This document shows positions 9,007-18,006 of a DNA stretch of 64,000 bases, one piece after another. The notes below the pieces were generated by a model. It worked only from the letters and a program-made list of their open reading frames with translations, did not search any database and was not told the origin of the DNA. Origin of the DNA: Pseudogulbenkiania subflava DSM 22618 (GTDB taxonomy: Bacteria > Pseudomonadota > Gammaproteobacteria > Burkholderiales > Chromobacteriaceae); contig NZ_FXAG01000006.1 in the NCBI RefSeq assembly GCF_900177275.1, positions 1 through 64,000 of the forward strand, read 5' to 3'. The translations under genes were made by a program, and so were the position numbers. Each line of letters begins with the position of its first letter. Positions within the stretch are counted from its first letter, which is position 1.

Positions 9007-10998
9007 CTAGGCTGCAACCGTACTGTCTTCGCCTTGCGGCGCGTTCTTGGCCAGACGCACATCGTCTGCGCCCGCATAGACGCGGCGCAGATGCAAATAC
9101 CCGCCTCCGACAAAAAACCACTCCTGCCCATCTGTCGTGATTTCGGGCACCTCAGCCCGGCCTGCAGCCTTGGTTTCCTTATAGCGTGCCACCCACTCCT
9201 GCTCAGCCTTGCTCAGCCTGTCAGCAGGCTTCTGCGACAGCCTCTCCAGCTCTACGAGCATTTCCTGCTCTTCCTTGCCGGTGAGACGGAACCAGGCGTA
9301 AGAGTCGTGCAGCAGGTATTGGAACAGCCAACTGGCGGCCTCCGGCAGTACATAGGGTTTCTGGCTGTCGTGCAGACAGGGCAATGCCTTTTTCAGAGTC
9401 TCCCAGTTCCGCAGCATGTCACCGTCCAGGGTGGGAGGGTTGTAGCGGCGCATCTGCTCCCGGCCTACCCGCACCATTTCTTCGTTTGCCCAGCGGCGGT
9501 AATAACCCAGATGCTCGATGAACTTGAGGTTGCCACCCAATAAGTCATTCATGTCCGCCGTGCTGATCCCGCCTAGGTTGTCAAAACGCGCTCGCAAGCG
9601 GTCCCGGTTATCACGATCGGCCCAGCTCAGGCGCCAGGCCAGATAGGGCAGGTACATGGCTTGCATCAGCGCCTTGTACTCCCCTTGCCGTACCGTCAGG
9701 GTTTCCAGGTACGCATTAAAACGGCTAATCACCTGCGGGTCGGCCGCCATCCGGTACTGAACCGCTGGGCGCAATTTTTCGGCCTTGAGCGGCACCCCGG
9801 CCAGCCGTGCCTTGCGGTACATCACCCCCAGGGGGAGGCGCGACAACATATCGACCCCCTTCGGGTCCACACCCCGCCCTTGCTCTTTTGGCAGATAGCC
9901 GCCCCCGATGTCGGAATGCACGCCGGGAAACATGATCTCCTCGCAACCGTCTCCCAGGCTGCCTCCCACCTGGATGGAATCCAGCGGAAACGAGCGCCGG
10001 ATCTCGTGCCCGGCCACCAGGTGCACGCACTTCACCCCGGACGGCACGCGCAGCGACACCTCGGCATCCGCCCACTCCGCGTGGCCATCAAACAGCAGGG
10101 ACGACGATGCCAGCCCCACCGAGGCCACCGTATCGAACAGGCCGAGAAAGTCGAAGTCCACCGGGAAGCCGGCCAGCGTGAACTCGCTGCTGCACTTCAG
10201 TATTTCCGCATCCAGCTGGCACAGCTTGCGCAGCCAGTTCAGAAAACTGCGCGCCTTGGTGGCGCCACGCGAAAAGCCGAATACCGACACATGGATGCGG
10301 CCAACCTTGCCCTTGCCCCAGTTGGCGGGTTCGTCGCCCTGTGGACACATAAAGGGCTGCAAGACCTTGTGCAGCTCACCCAGCGCCTCGCGCAGCACCT
10401 CGTAGCTACTCTGCTGCCCCTGCTCGATCTCTCGCCGGGTAAGCCAGCGCTCCTTTTTCAAGTGCCAGCCGGTCAGCACCAGCTTGCGGCTCATCGCCAG
10501 AATCTTCTCTTTTGGGAACAACTCTGCGCCCAGAAAATAGCGGTGGACATTGTTGAGAGCCTGCATCAGCCCCCAGACAATGCGCTCATGGCCGTATTTG
10601 GCGGCCGCCGCGCCCAGCGAGCTGTCGTTCTTGTCGTTTACCTGCTCGAACGGCGACCCCACGCCCGGCACATACACCTTGTAAAAGTGCGGATACTCTG
10701 ACCACGATTCATCGCCCCCAATCACCCCCTGCACCACCTGCCCCGGGTAGCAGTCGTACAAGCGTGCGACATTGGAGTAGCCTTCGTTCTGCTTGCACAG
10801 GTTGTAGTTATTGCGCGTGCCGTCAAAGAAAAAACCGAAAAACAGGTTGAAAGTGCAGCTGGCAGCGGGGTTGGCAACAGGTGGAAGTTCACGCGCTTCG
10901 TATTTCTGCAAATCCACGCGCTCATCATCGGAAAAAAATGACCGGAAATCACAAGGATTAATCGCCCCGTTGGAGATGTCCGGACAAAAACGAGTCAT
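9007..10998 (-). CDS. tle1: Tle1-type T6SS phospholipase effector (DUF2235)
   Basis: The 663-residue protein has no signal peptide. Its DUF2235 core runs from NLFFGFFFDGTRNNYNL (51-67) through the nucleophile elbow GFSRG at 241-245 (Ser243), a family GxSxG motif of alpha/beta hydrolases, then DFLGLFDTVASVG and the GVHSDIGGGY motif, which supplies a catalytic Asp in this family. Tle1 proteins hydrolyse membrane phospholipids in the target periplasm after T6SS delivery. The ATG overlaps the stop of the DUF3304 lipoprotein gene upstream (ATGA), the expected immunity partner. The gene is embedded in the core operon between the vgrG block and tssF. Confidence 0.92.
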   Translation of the reverse strand: MTRFCPDISNGAINPCDFRSFFSDDERVDLQKYEARELPPVANPAASCTFNLFFGFFFDGTRNNYNLCKQNEGYSNVARLYDCYPGQVVQGVIGGDESWSEYPHFYKVYVPGVGSPFEQVNDKNDSSLGAAAAKYGHERIVWGLMQALNNVHRYFLGAELFPKEKILAMSRKLVLTGWHLKKERWLTRREIEQGQQSSYEVLREALGELHKVLQPFMCPQGDEPANWGKGKVGRIHVSVFGFSRGATKARSFLNWLRKLCQLDAEILKCSSEFTLAGFPVDFDFLGLFDTVASVGLASSSLLFDGHAEWADAEVSLRVPSGVKCVHLVAGHEIRRSFPLDSIQVGGSLGDGCEEIMFPGVHSDIGGGYLPKEQGRGVDPKGVDMLSRLPLGVMYRKARLAGVPLKAEKLRPAVQYRMAADPQVISRFNAYLETLTVRQGEYKALMQAMYLPYLAWRLSWADRDNRDRLRARFDNLGGISTADMNDLLGGNLKFIEHLGYYRRWANEEMVRVGREQMRRYNPPTLDGDMLRNWETLKKALPCLHDSQKPYVLPEAASWLFQYLLHDSYAWFRLTGKEEQEMLVELERLSQKPADRLSKAEQEWVARYKETKAAGRAEVPEITTDGQEWFFVGGGYLHLRRVYAGADDVRLAKNAPQGEDSTVAA

Positions 10999-11660
10999 GG
11001 CCTTTCCCCCATACGAGCCATCCGCATCTTGACTATCTCGATGGCTTTCTTAAACTTTTCTACATCCACGTTGCCACGCTGTATGGCTTTTTCAAAATCA
11101 CTCAGATCATCAGTCAGTAGCTTCATATCCCTATCCCAAATCTTCCGCCGATACTCCACCGTCGGCACCGGCCACCCCTTCACCTTGCCCGGCCACTGCG
11201 CATGCGTCGGGTCGAAACGGCTGACCACCAGTTCCACCTTGCCACCCGGTAGTAACTGCACCCATACCGTTCCGACATCGCTGCTGTCGTAACGCGGTAC
11301 CACCACGCGGTGGTTGATGATCGGGATATGCTCCTGCCCCCACTCCTTGGCCGATTTGGCACGAGTGCCATCTTGCGTCTGCACCACCAATTCCATTCCT
11401 GGCTGCCATTTCGCCAGCAGGCTCACGCAGCACATCTGCCCACTGGCACCAAAAGCTTCAACACCGTCTGCCGCCATCGCTTTTTCCGGCTCGGCAACCC
11501 TGGCAACCCCCACCCAGTCGAATGGCCAGTCGGTGTAGTTCACCGCCGTCAGCGTGGCCCCCAGTTGCTGCCCAGAGCCAAGGCTGCTGCAGCCGGCCAG
11601 CAGTACGCCACAGCACACCATTGCCCCCACTCGCCGGAGCAAACTTGACCATTTACACAT
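10995..11660 (-). CDS. DUF3304 lipoprotein, immunity partner of Tle1 (copy A)
   Basis: Read from the ATG at 11660 (GGAAAG just upstream), the 221-residue protein has a lipoprotein signal with lipobox LLAG-C (about residues 19-23) and a DUF3304 core: LTAVNYTDWPFDWVGV, GASGQMCCVSL, WQPGMELVVQTQDGT. DUF3304 lipoproteins are the usual companions of DUF2235 lipases and protect the producer in its periplasm. The core is nearly identical to copy B at 12113-12871, but the C-terminal about 50 residues (after WDRDMK) are unrelated. The stop overlaps the tle1 start by ATGA. The in-frame start further upstream adds a non-signal, Arg-rich leader and is unlikely. Confidence 0.88.
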   Translation of the reverse strand: MCKWSSLLRRVGAMVCCGVLLAGCSSLGSGQQLGATLTAVNYTDWPFDWVGVARVAEPEKAMAADGVEAFGASGQMCCVSLLAKWQPGMELVVQTQDGTRAKSAKEWGQEHIPIINHRVVVPRYDSSDVGTVWVQLLPGGKVELVVSRFDPTHAQWPGKVKGWPVPTVEYRRKIWDRDMKLLTDDLSDFEKAIQRGNVDVEKFKKAIEIVKMRMARMGERP

Positions 11661-11703
11661 CGCACTTTCCTTTTGTCGGCCAGGTACTCGCCCTGGCCTG
11701 CTG

Positions 11704-12116
11704 TTCATGGCCGTATTTGGCGGCCGCCGCCCCCTGCGGGCCGTCACTCTTGTCGTCTACCTGCTCGAACGGCGACCCACACCCGGCACATACACCTTGT
11801 AAAAGAGCGGATACTCCGGCCATGACTTGTCACCCCCAATCACCCCGGTCACCACTTGGCCCGGGTAGCAGTCGTACAGCCGCGCTACATTGGAGCCGCC
11901 TTCGTTTTGCTGGCACAGGTTGTAGTTATTGCGCGTGCCGTCAAAGAAAAAACCGAAAAATAAATTGAAATTGCAGCTGGCCGCGGGGTTGGTGATTGGG
12001 GGGAGTTCGCTCCTAGATAAAAAATCAATTTGGCCACGTTCTCCTTTGGAAAAAAACTCCTGAAAATCACAAGGATTCATGGACGATTTACCGATGACGC
12101 CACATAGCGCTGTCAT
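11704..12116 (-). pseudogene. Truncated and frameshifted Tle1 remnant (DUF2235 N-terminus)
   Basis: From the ATG at 12116 the frame stays open for 119 codons and encodes a close copy of the N-terminal region of the intact lipase (NPCDF, ELPPITNPAASCNFNLFFGFFFDGTRNNYNLC, YKVYVPGVG). After GVG one base is missing relative to the intact gene (near 11781), which shifts the frame to a stop at 11757. DNA similarity to the intact gene continues in the shifted frame to about 11704 (through the part matching KYGHE) and then stops. The nucleophile Ser is absent, so no lipase is made. It remains translationally coupled (ATGA) to immunity copy B. Confidence 0.88.
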
Positions 12117-12871
12117 GGCTTCAACCTTTCATAAAGCTTTACTTCCTGCTGCCAAAACACAAGGTTTTCTTTGCAATAAGCTTTCTTATAGGCTCGATAA
12201 GCAGGGTCATCATATCCTTTAAAACCCTTGATATTATCCTTGGAGTATTTTTGATCAGAATCCCAATTCTCTTTCATCTTCCCGAGGTCAAGGGTATCAA
12301 TTTCAGAAAGAAGCTCTGCGTATAGTCGTACCGAAGATTCTTTTTCTTTCATATCCCTATCCCAAATATTCCGCCGGTATTCCACCGTCGGCACCGGCCA
12401 ACCTTTGACCTTCCCCGGCCACTGCGCATGCGTCGGGTCGAAACGACTGACCACCAGCTCCACGTTGCCACCCGGCAGTAACTGCACCCATACCGTTCCG
12501 ACATCGCTGCTGTCGTAACGCGGTACCACGACGCGGTGGTTGATGATCGGGATATGCTCCTGTCCCCACTCCTTGGCCGACTTGGCATGCGTGCCATCCT
12601 GCGTCTGCACCACCAGCTCCATCCCTGGTTGCCATTTTTCCGGCAGGCTCACACAGCACATCTGCCCGCTGGCGCCAAATGCTGTAGCCCGGTCTGCCGC
12701 CATTGCTTTTTCCGGCTCTGCCACCGTGGCAACACCCACCCAATCAAATGGCCAGTCGGTGTAGTTCACCGCCGTCAGCGGGGCCGACAAACTGCCTCCG
12801 GCATTCGCCCCCAGACTGCCGCAAGCAGAGAGCAACGCTGCAAACAGCAACACCGGCAGCATATTGCGCAT
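12113..12871 (-). CDS. DUF3304 lipoprotein, immunity copy B (orphan)
   Basis: The protein (252 residues from ATG 12871; a GTG three bases upstream is also possible) has a lipoprotein signal with lipobox LLSA-C and the DUF3304 core LTAVNYTDWPFDWVGVATVAEPEKAM, CCVSLPEKWQPGMELVVQTQDGT. It differs from copy A only slightly up to WDRDMK, then carries a different, Lys-rich tail of about 80 residues (KESSVRLYAELLSEIDTL onward). Its cognate lipase is the broken remnant downstream, so it is an orphan that may protect against lipases of other strains. The start overlaps the preceding gene's stop. Confidence 0.85.
   Translation of the reverse strand: MRNMLPVLLFAALLSACGSLGANAGGSLSAPLTAVNYTDWPFDWVGVATVAEPEKAMAADRATAFGASGQMCCVSLPEKWQPGMELVVQTQDGTHAKSAKEWGQEHIPIINHRVVVPRYDSSDVGTVWVQLLPGGNVELVVSRFDPTHAQWPGKVKGWPVPTVEYRRNIWDRDMKEKESSVRLYAELLSEIDTLDLGKMKENWDSDQKYSKDNIKGFKGYDDPAYRAYKKAYCKENLVFWQQEVKLYERLKP
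12360..12780. repeat. Duplicated DUF3304 core, second copy of about 11140-11560
   Basis: The DNA encoding the DUF3304 core is nearly identical in the two immunity genes (compare 11158 onward with 12382 onward, offset about 1224 bases). Together with the lipase N-terminal similarity (about 10580-10998 against 11704-12116) it shows a tandem duplication of the immunity-lipase pair followed by loss of most of one lipase. Confidence 0.8.
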
Positions 12872-13314
12872 CACTGCGCCCCCGGCCTTTTCTCCAGCTC
12901 AAGATCAACGCCTGGCAGTATCAGCAAATAATCACTACGCATCGTATGACTGCGGCCATTCTCCAGTACCAGCGTCTTACCCTTGGCAATGCGGATTAGC
13001 GCCACCTTGTCGCCAATCAATGCTTGAGACCGGATATTGTTTGAATTACCCCCCAGCCAGTCACGCAAGGTTTTACCATCTGTTTCCATTTTGACGGGCA
13101 CAGTATCTGCATGCATGAAATTAAGCTGCATACCCATACCCTCTTGCAACCTACTCACCGTTACCATGGTGATTTCCTTGCCTTGCTCGTCGTAGACTTG
13201 CTGCATACGATCATTCGGAACAAGAATATACTCACCCAACCAATTATCTGCATGAGCCCATAACGAAAAGGTCAGACCCATTATTAAAGCAGCAATACGA
13301 TTTACCATGCTCAT
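12871..13314 (-). CDS. Secreted/periplasmic protein of unknown function in the effector block
   Basis: The 147-residue protein has a Sec signal peptide (MVNRIAALIMGLTFSLWAHA, cleavage after AHA at about residue 22) and no lipobox, so it should be periplasmic. The mature part is a small mixed domain with VPVKMETDGKTLRDWLGG and ALIGDKVALIRIAKG. It is translationally coupled to immunity copy B (TGATG overlap) and follows the DUF4123 adaptor gene by 13 bases. I recognise no family. An accessory immunity role is plausible from position only. Confidence 0.65.
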   Translation of the reverse strand: MSMVNRIAALIMGLTFSLWAHADNWLGEYILVPNDRMQQVYDEQGKEITMVTVSRLQEGMGMQLNFMHADTVPVKMETDGKTLRDWLGGNSNNIRSQALIGDKVALIRIAKGKTLVLENGRSHTMRSDYLLILPGVDLELEKRPGAQ

Positions 13315-13327
13315 TCTCGCTTCCCGT

Positions 13328-14089
13328 TCAGTTACTGGAATGAATGGCAGCCAGGCACTGATTCATTCGAAGATGACTGTCCATGATGCCTTGTGCATCC
13401 GCCTGCCGTAATGCTGCTTCTGCCATCGGGTGGCAATCTGCCAGAACATGTGGATTAATTCGCGAGTGGAATTGCAACTGGTACAGAATCTCGTCAGTTT
13501 CTGCCGCCCGAATCAATTGGCTTGTCTGGCTGGTGCTTAACACCACTTTTTCCGCAAACTCGCCAGCTACTGTTGCCATATGAAGTGCCTGCCACCCCGT
13601 GCCATCCCGGCTTGGCAACAGGCAACGCCAGGCCGGCCCAAAAAACTGCCCCCGTTGCTCTTCATCCAGAATGCCATCCAGATCATACAAACGGCGCGTA
13701 TCCGGATAGCGAAGATTAAAAAACGACCCATCGGCATTAACCACACACCAGGGCTGCAAGCGTGCGGCCAACTGCGGCAATGGCTCCGGGCTATGCCACA
13801 CACTGACCATGGGCAAACCATCACAATAAGCAAGCAAGTAACAAACCACTGGCCATTGCGGCGGCGTCCACTCCAGCAATAATGGCGACACTGCCATCAA
13901 ATCGGCCAAGTCATCCTGATTTTGTGTAAATACGCTCAACCAGGGTAATCCACTCTTATTTAATTGCCGCAGCAGGTTAGGCTTCAATGCGCCATCTAAT
14001 AACAGGTAATAATGGCCAGGCACGTCATCATTGATAGCGATACCAGCTTGCAAGGCATCGAGATTGAATGAATGGATCAGCTTCATCAC
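13328..14089 (-). CDS. DUF4123 T6SS effector adaptor/chaperone
   Basis: The 253-residue protein fits the DUF4123 (Tap/TEC) family: an N-terminal segment with HYYLLLDGAL (about 26-35), PLLLEW (about 69-74), a central segment with LRYPDTRRLYDLDGILDEEQRGQFFGPAWRCLLP (about 126-160) and a helical C-terminus. DUF4123 adaptors hold an effector and load it on the VgrG tip in the cytoplasm, then stay behind. The start overlaps the vgrG stop (ATGA). Its likely client is the Tle1 lipase of the same block. Confidence 0.85.
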   Translation of the reverse strand: MMKLIHSFNLDALQAGIAINDDVPGHYYLLLDGALKPNLLRQLNKSGLPWLSVFTQNQDDLADLMAVSPLLLEWTPPQWPVVCYLLAYCDGLPMVSVWHSPEPLPQLAARLQPWCVVNADGSFFNLRYPDTRRLYDLDGILDEEQRGQFFGPAWRCLLPSRDGTGWQALHMATVAGEFAEKVVLSTSQTSQLIRAAETDEILYQLQFHSRINPHVLADCHPMAEAALRQADAQGIMDSHLRMNQCLAAIHSSN

Positions 14090-16788
14090 TGCACCTTGCT
14101 GAACGCCGAACCGGCCTTGGCACTACGCAATAAACAATCGATACATATTGATTTGGGGAACAGCGGTACCGGTACGTTCATCTTCGCCGGCCCGCTCCAG
14201 TCGTGGCTCGCCCCTTTGAAGCTCACCTTGCCCGGCGCGTGCAGTTCGATCTTGCCGTCCTTGATGCGGATGTAGGCGCCGCCGCAGGTCAGCAGAACTT
14301 CCTGCTTGCCGTTGAACAACTGGCTCGCCTTCAGGCTGCTGATCCGCACGTCCTTGTCCGCCGTCAGCTCCATCGAGTCGCTCTGTGCCTGGACCTGCAC
14401 CTTGCCCTTGGCGGCAATCAGCTTGAGCGCAATCTTGTCCTTCACCCCGGCTACAAACAGGCTGATGTGCTGGCCCACGTTGTGTAGCCAGCGGCGGCCT
14501 GAGGTCTGCTGGGTATCGCGCTGGGCGATTTGGTCGAGGTTGGTGCCGGCGGCCAGGGTCAGGCTGTTGTCTGTCGTCGCGGCGAGGCCGGCGGTGGCGG
14601 AGAGGATCATCAGCGGTTGTTGGCCGGCCTGAGTCAATCCCTCACCATTGGGGGCATTCTTGGATTCTTTATCGGTATTCGAACCCACTTCCCATGCCTT
14701 CAGGGCCTGGACGTGGTGCTGCAGGTGGCCGTCGGGCTTTTTCTCTCCCTTGCCGTTGTCCGGCTGGATCGTCTCCGGGCCGGTTTCGACGGTATCGGCC
14801 AGTTGGGCGGTGGCGGTCTCGCCGAGGGATTGGCTGAGTGTCAGCGCGGCATCGAGCTGGTTTTGCGCACCATCGCGGGCCAGTTGCTTGCCAGAAGCGG
14901 AGGCCTGCGCTTCGGTGCTCAGCAGCAAGCCGTGGCCGGCGCGGATCGCGCCGTGGCGGTCGGTGCGTAGTTCGAAACCGTCGCCACGCGGCATGGCTTT
15001 GCCGTCGGTACGCGGATGGGTGAGGTAGCCCTGGTTGAGCTGGGTTTTGCCGTGTTCGCTCGACAGCTTGGCTCGGACTTCGCCCGGGGTGTCGTCGAAC
15101 AGCAGTTCGTTGTATTGCCCGCCCTGATGCTCTTTCGACTGGATGCCGGACAGGGTCTTGTTGGCCGGCAGGCTGCCCGCACCGCTGAAGGCGGGCGGCG
15201 GATGGCTGCCGTTGTACAGCACGCCGGTGATCACTGGTCGGTCGATGTCGCCTTCGATGAAGTCGACCAGCACTTCCTGGCCGATGCGCGGAATGAACTG
15301 GTGGCCCCAGCCGGCCCCGGCCGAAGGCATGACCACGCGCAGCCAACAACTGGAGGTGTCGTCGAGGTTGGCGCCGATCGTCGGATGTTCGTCGGGACGC
15401 TGCCAGTGGAACTGGACCTTGATGCGGCCATGGGCGTCGGTGTGGACTTCCTCTCCCTCCGGCCCAACCACGGTGGCGGTCTGGGCGCCACGGGCGGTGG
15501 GTTTGGCGAGCACCGTACTGGCGTAGCTCGGGGTGAGTAGTAGGCCGCGGCGCTGGGCAGAGAAGGAGGTGTGGAATGGGGCCTGCTCATTCGCGGAGCC
15601 ACTGGTTGTGGCCGAGGAGAGTCCCAACAGAGCCGGCAGCGCCCTCTCCAGTTCGACCGGCAGGTTGTTGCGGGCCTGGAAGCTCTGGCGGGTGACGACG
15701 AATTCGCGCTGTTCAGCGCTATCCCATTCGTGCGCTGGATGGTCGTCGAGGCGGAACCACTGCCCGGCGGTCAGCCCACGCACGCTGCCGCCGCCGTCGA
15801 AGCGCTTAGCCTGTACGTCGTGCGCCTGCTGGCGCAGCCGGGTGTAGTGGGCGAGTTGGTCGGCGTCGCCGGCGTAGTACTGGCCGGGAATGTCGTAGTC
15901 CTGCAGGCTGCTTTGCAGCCGGGCACCGTCGGTACCTTGGTCGACGGCGCTGCCATCACCGCTGTGGTCGGTGGCGACCGGTTGGTAATCGAAGGTCGCC
16001 AGCGCCACGCTCCCGCTGACGATCTGGCGCGTGCCGTCCCAGCGGGTAAGGCCGTCTTCGGCTTCGGTGGCATCGGAACGGTGGAAGCGCACCCGTTCCA
16101 CCCCGGCGGGCGGCAGCGAGTAAGGATCGTCGAAGGCGATGAGCTGGACCTGAGGGCTATTCCCTCGCGACGCTGCGCTACCTCGCTCGGTCATCTCCGC
16201 TCCATGTTCGAAGCGCCAGCCGAGCCCTTCTTCGTGCAACAGACGCACGATGAAGTCATAGTCGGATTCGCGGTATTGCAAGCAATAGCTACGGGGCGGC
16301 AGTTCGCCCGCCAGCGCGAAGTCCAGGCTCTGCACCGTCGCGAACACCAGGTTGGCGGCGGCGTGCTCGGCGAGCACCTGGCGCACGATGTCGGGTACCG
16401 ACAGGTCCTGGAACACCCGCGACGTCTTGCGCAGGCGCAACAGCGCGAACGGCGATTCGATGGTCAGTGCGTACTTGGCGAAACCGCCGTCGCTGCCCAC
16501 CGTCTCGGCGGCACTGACCACGCCGCAGCGCACCTGCTCGGCTCCGTCCACCCCGGCGATACCGAGCCGCACCGGTACGCCGAGTAGGCTCTTGAGTTCG
16601 AGGCCCGCGTCGGGCGACAGGCACTCGACACGGTAGCGGTAGCTGTCGGACACCGCCTCGTCGCCGTTCACGGCGAGCGGCAGCAGTGTCTCGCCCCAGC
16701 GCCCGCCGTCGCCCAGTTGCAGAGTCAGGAGGCGCTGGTCTTGGGTGAAGGCGGCGGCGAAGCTGGCGAGCAAGGAAGAAAGATCCAT
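14086..16788 (-). CDS. vgrG: TssI/VgrG tip protein with DUF2345 tail
   Basis: The 900-residue protein has gp27-like barrels (about 20-430, with DYDFIVRLLHEEGLGWRFEHG), the OB fold and gp5-like region (about 440-590, VVGPEGEEVHTDAHGRIKVQFHW and GWGHQFIPRIGQEVLVDFIEGDIDRPVITGVLYNG), and a DUF2345 beta-prism tail (about 640-870). There is no added enzymatic domain; the last about 30 residues are a Cys-containing tail. VgrG trimers cap the Hcp tube. The first about 700 residues are nearly identical to the broken vgrG at 29211-32204. It lies between tssE and the adaptor gene. Confidence 0.96.
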   Translation of the reverse strand: MDLSSLLASFAAAFTQDQRLLTLQLGDGGRWGETLLPLAVNGDEAVSDSYRYRVECLSPDAGLELKSLLGVPVRLGIAGVDGAEQVRCGVVSAAETVGSDGGFAKYALTIESPFALLRLRKTSRVFQDLSVPDIVRQVLAEHAAANLVFATVQSLDFALAGELPPRSYCLQYRESDYDFIVRLLHEEGLGWRFEHGAEMTERGSAASRGNSPQVQLIAFDDPYSLPPAGVERVRFHRSDATEAEDGLTRWDGTRQIVSGSVALATFDYQPVATDHSGDGSAVDQGTDGARLQSSLQDYDIPGQYYAGDADQLAHYTRLRQQAHDVQAKRFDGGGSVRGLTAGQWFRLDDHPAHEWDSAEQREFVVTRQSFQARNNLPVELERALPALLGLSSATTSGSANEQAPFHTSFSAQRRGLLLTPSYASTVLAKPTARGAQTATVVGPEGEEVHTDAHGRIKVQFHWQRPDEHPTIGANLDDTSSCWLRVVMPSAGAGWGHQFIPRIGQEVLVDFIEGDIDRPVITGVLYNGSHPPPAFSGAGSLPANKTLSGIQSKEHQGGQYNELLFDDTPGEVRAKLSSEHGKTQLNQGYLTHPRTDGKAMPRGDGFELRTDRHGAIRAGHGLLLSTEAQASASGKQLARDGAQNQLDAALTLSQSLGETATAQLADTVETGPETIQPDNGKGEKKPDGHLQHHVQALKAWEVGSNTDKESKNAPNGEGLTQAGQQPLMILSATAGLAATTDNSLTLAAGTNLDQIAQRDTQQTSGRRWLHNVGQHISLFVAGVKDKIALKLIAAKGKVQVQAQSDSMELTADKDVRISSLKASQLFNGKQEVLLTCGGAYIRIKDGKIELHAPGKVSFKGASHDWSGPAKMNVPVPLFPKSICIDCLLRSAKAGSAFSKVQ

Positions 16789-16805
16789 GGAAAGACGACG
16801 GCTTT

Positions 16806-17291
16806 TCAGCCCTGAACCTTGTAAACGTTGGACGACAATTGCAGCGTGGCGTCAAAGCTCACCGGGGGACGGTGCGGGTGTACCTTCAGTACCGCATCGA
16901 CGCGGAAGCGCAGGTGTCGCTCCATTTCCCTCGGGGCATCCAGATTCACCCTGACGCGAGACAAACGCGGCTCGTGGATTTCAATGGCGCGGCGCAGTTG
17001 CTCCCGCAGCAGTTCGCGATCGTCGGGATTCAGCAGGCTGATGCCGCTCAGATCGGGAATGCCGAACTGCAGCATGCTGTCACCCGCCAGGGTATGGGCC
17101 TCGAACAGCTCCGGCTGCGCCATGACACGGGTATTGAGCAGCGCTTCCAGATCACGCGCCAGTGCGCGGCGGAACTGCGGCAGCTCGAACAGCAGGTGCT
17201 CGGCCCCATGGCTGAGATCGGGTTGGTCGTCCAGCAGCCGATCCAGCACTGAAGGCAGTATCTGGGTGTGCCTCAGGGAGGGGGCATGCAT
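16806..17291 (-). CDS. tssE: TssE, gp25-like T6SS baseplate protein
   Basis: The 161-residue protein has the GPW/gp25 fold signature: SVLDRLLDD near the start, DLEALLNTR (about 47-55), and LREQLRRAIEIHEPRLSRVRVNL (about 95-117), ending in a strand (VSFDATLQLSSNVYKVQG). TssE is part of the baseplate wedge and primes sheath assembly. It follows tssL by three bases and precedes vgrG by 17 bases. Confidence 0.94.
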   Translation of the reverse strand: MHAPSLRHTQILPSVLDRLLDDQPDLSHGAEHLLFELPQFRRALARDLEALLNTRVMAQPELFEAHTLAGDSMLQFGIPDLSGISLLNPDDRELLREQLRRAIEIHEPRLSRVRVNLDAPREMERHLRFRVDAVLKVHPHRPPVSFDATLQLSSNVYKVQG

Positions 17292-17294
17292 CGC

Positions 17295-17999
17295 TTAGAT
17301 CCCGAACAGTTTGCTCAACTGACGGCCGAGCAGCCAGTGATACGTCCCCCAGATCGTGGCACCAGCCAGGGCCAACAGGGCGAAGTACAGCCACAGTGGC
17401 AATTCATGACGGACAAAGGCCTGGAAACGTTGCGGCAGTTGCCAATTGGGTGCGAACTCGGCTTTGCCGCCGCGTACTTGCTGAATTTCCTGCCCCAGCT
17501 TATGGGTGAGATAACCAAGCTTCTCTTCGCCCTCCAACAGGTAGCGCCCCTGAAAGCCGAGCAACAGGCAGGTGTAATACACCTCCAGTTCCTCGATGTG
17601 CCGCGCCGGTTCCAGACGCAATTGCTCCAGCCGGTTGAAGAAGCCCTCCCCGGCCAGATGCTCGCCAAACAGACGCAGTTGCAGCGGCATGCGCTCCCAC
17701 TCGTCGCGCAACGAAAAATCGGAGGACAGAATGATTTCGTCCAGCAAGGCACAGAACGCATATTTAGCCTGGCCGATGGCTTCGACCGACTTGCCGAAAT
17801 TGCGGGCGTTGCGTTCGTATTGCAGCAGGAACTGGTCGATACGGCGGTTGAACTCCACACTGCTGCCCGGCGCGTTGCCGTCTTTCAGCAGAAACAGCAG
17901 GTACACCCCGTCTTCCAGCATCTCGCGCAGACTGGGGCCGGTGCTGGCCACGTTGATGGTGGACTCGTTGGCGGTGGCGGTTACGGCGGCTTGGCTCAT
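17295..17999 (-). CDS. tssL: TssL (DotU/IcmH-like) inner-membrane protein
   Basis: The 234-residue protein has a cytoplasmic helical domain with LLFLLKDGNAPGSSVEFNRRIDQFL and QAKYAFCALLDEIILSSDF, the TssL/DotU signature, and one C-terminal membrane helix (about 202-222, LWLYFALLALAGATIWGTYHWLL). It has no C-terminal OmpA peptidoglycan-binding domain, so wall anchoring would need another protein. TssL joins TssM and TssJ in the trans-envelope complex. It lies seven bases after tssK. Confidence 0.94.
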   Translation of the reverse strand: MSQAAVTATANESTINVASTGPSLREMLEDGVYLLFLLKDGNAPGSSVEFNRRIDQFLLQYERNARNFGKSVEAIGQAKYAFCALLDEIILSSDFSLRDEWERMPLQLRLFGEHLAGEGFFNRLEQLRLEPARHIEELEVYYTCLLLGFQGRYLLEGEEKLGYLTHKLGQEIQQVRGGKAEFAPNWQLPQRFQAFVRHELPLWLYFALLALAGATIWGTYHWLLGRQLSKLFGI

Positions 18000-18006
18000 G
18001 TCGACC

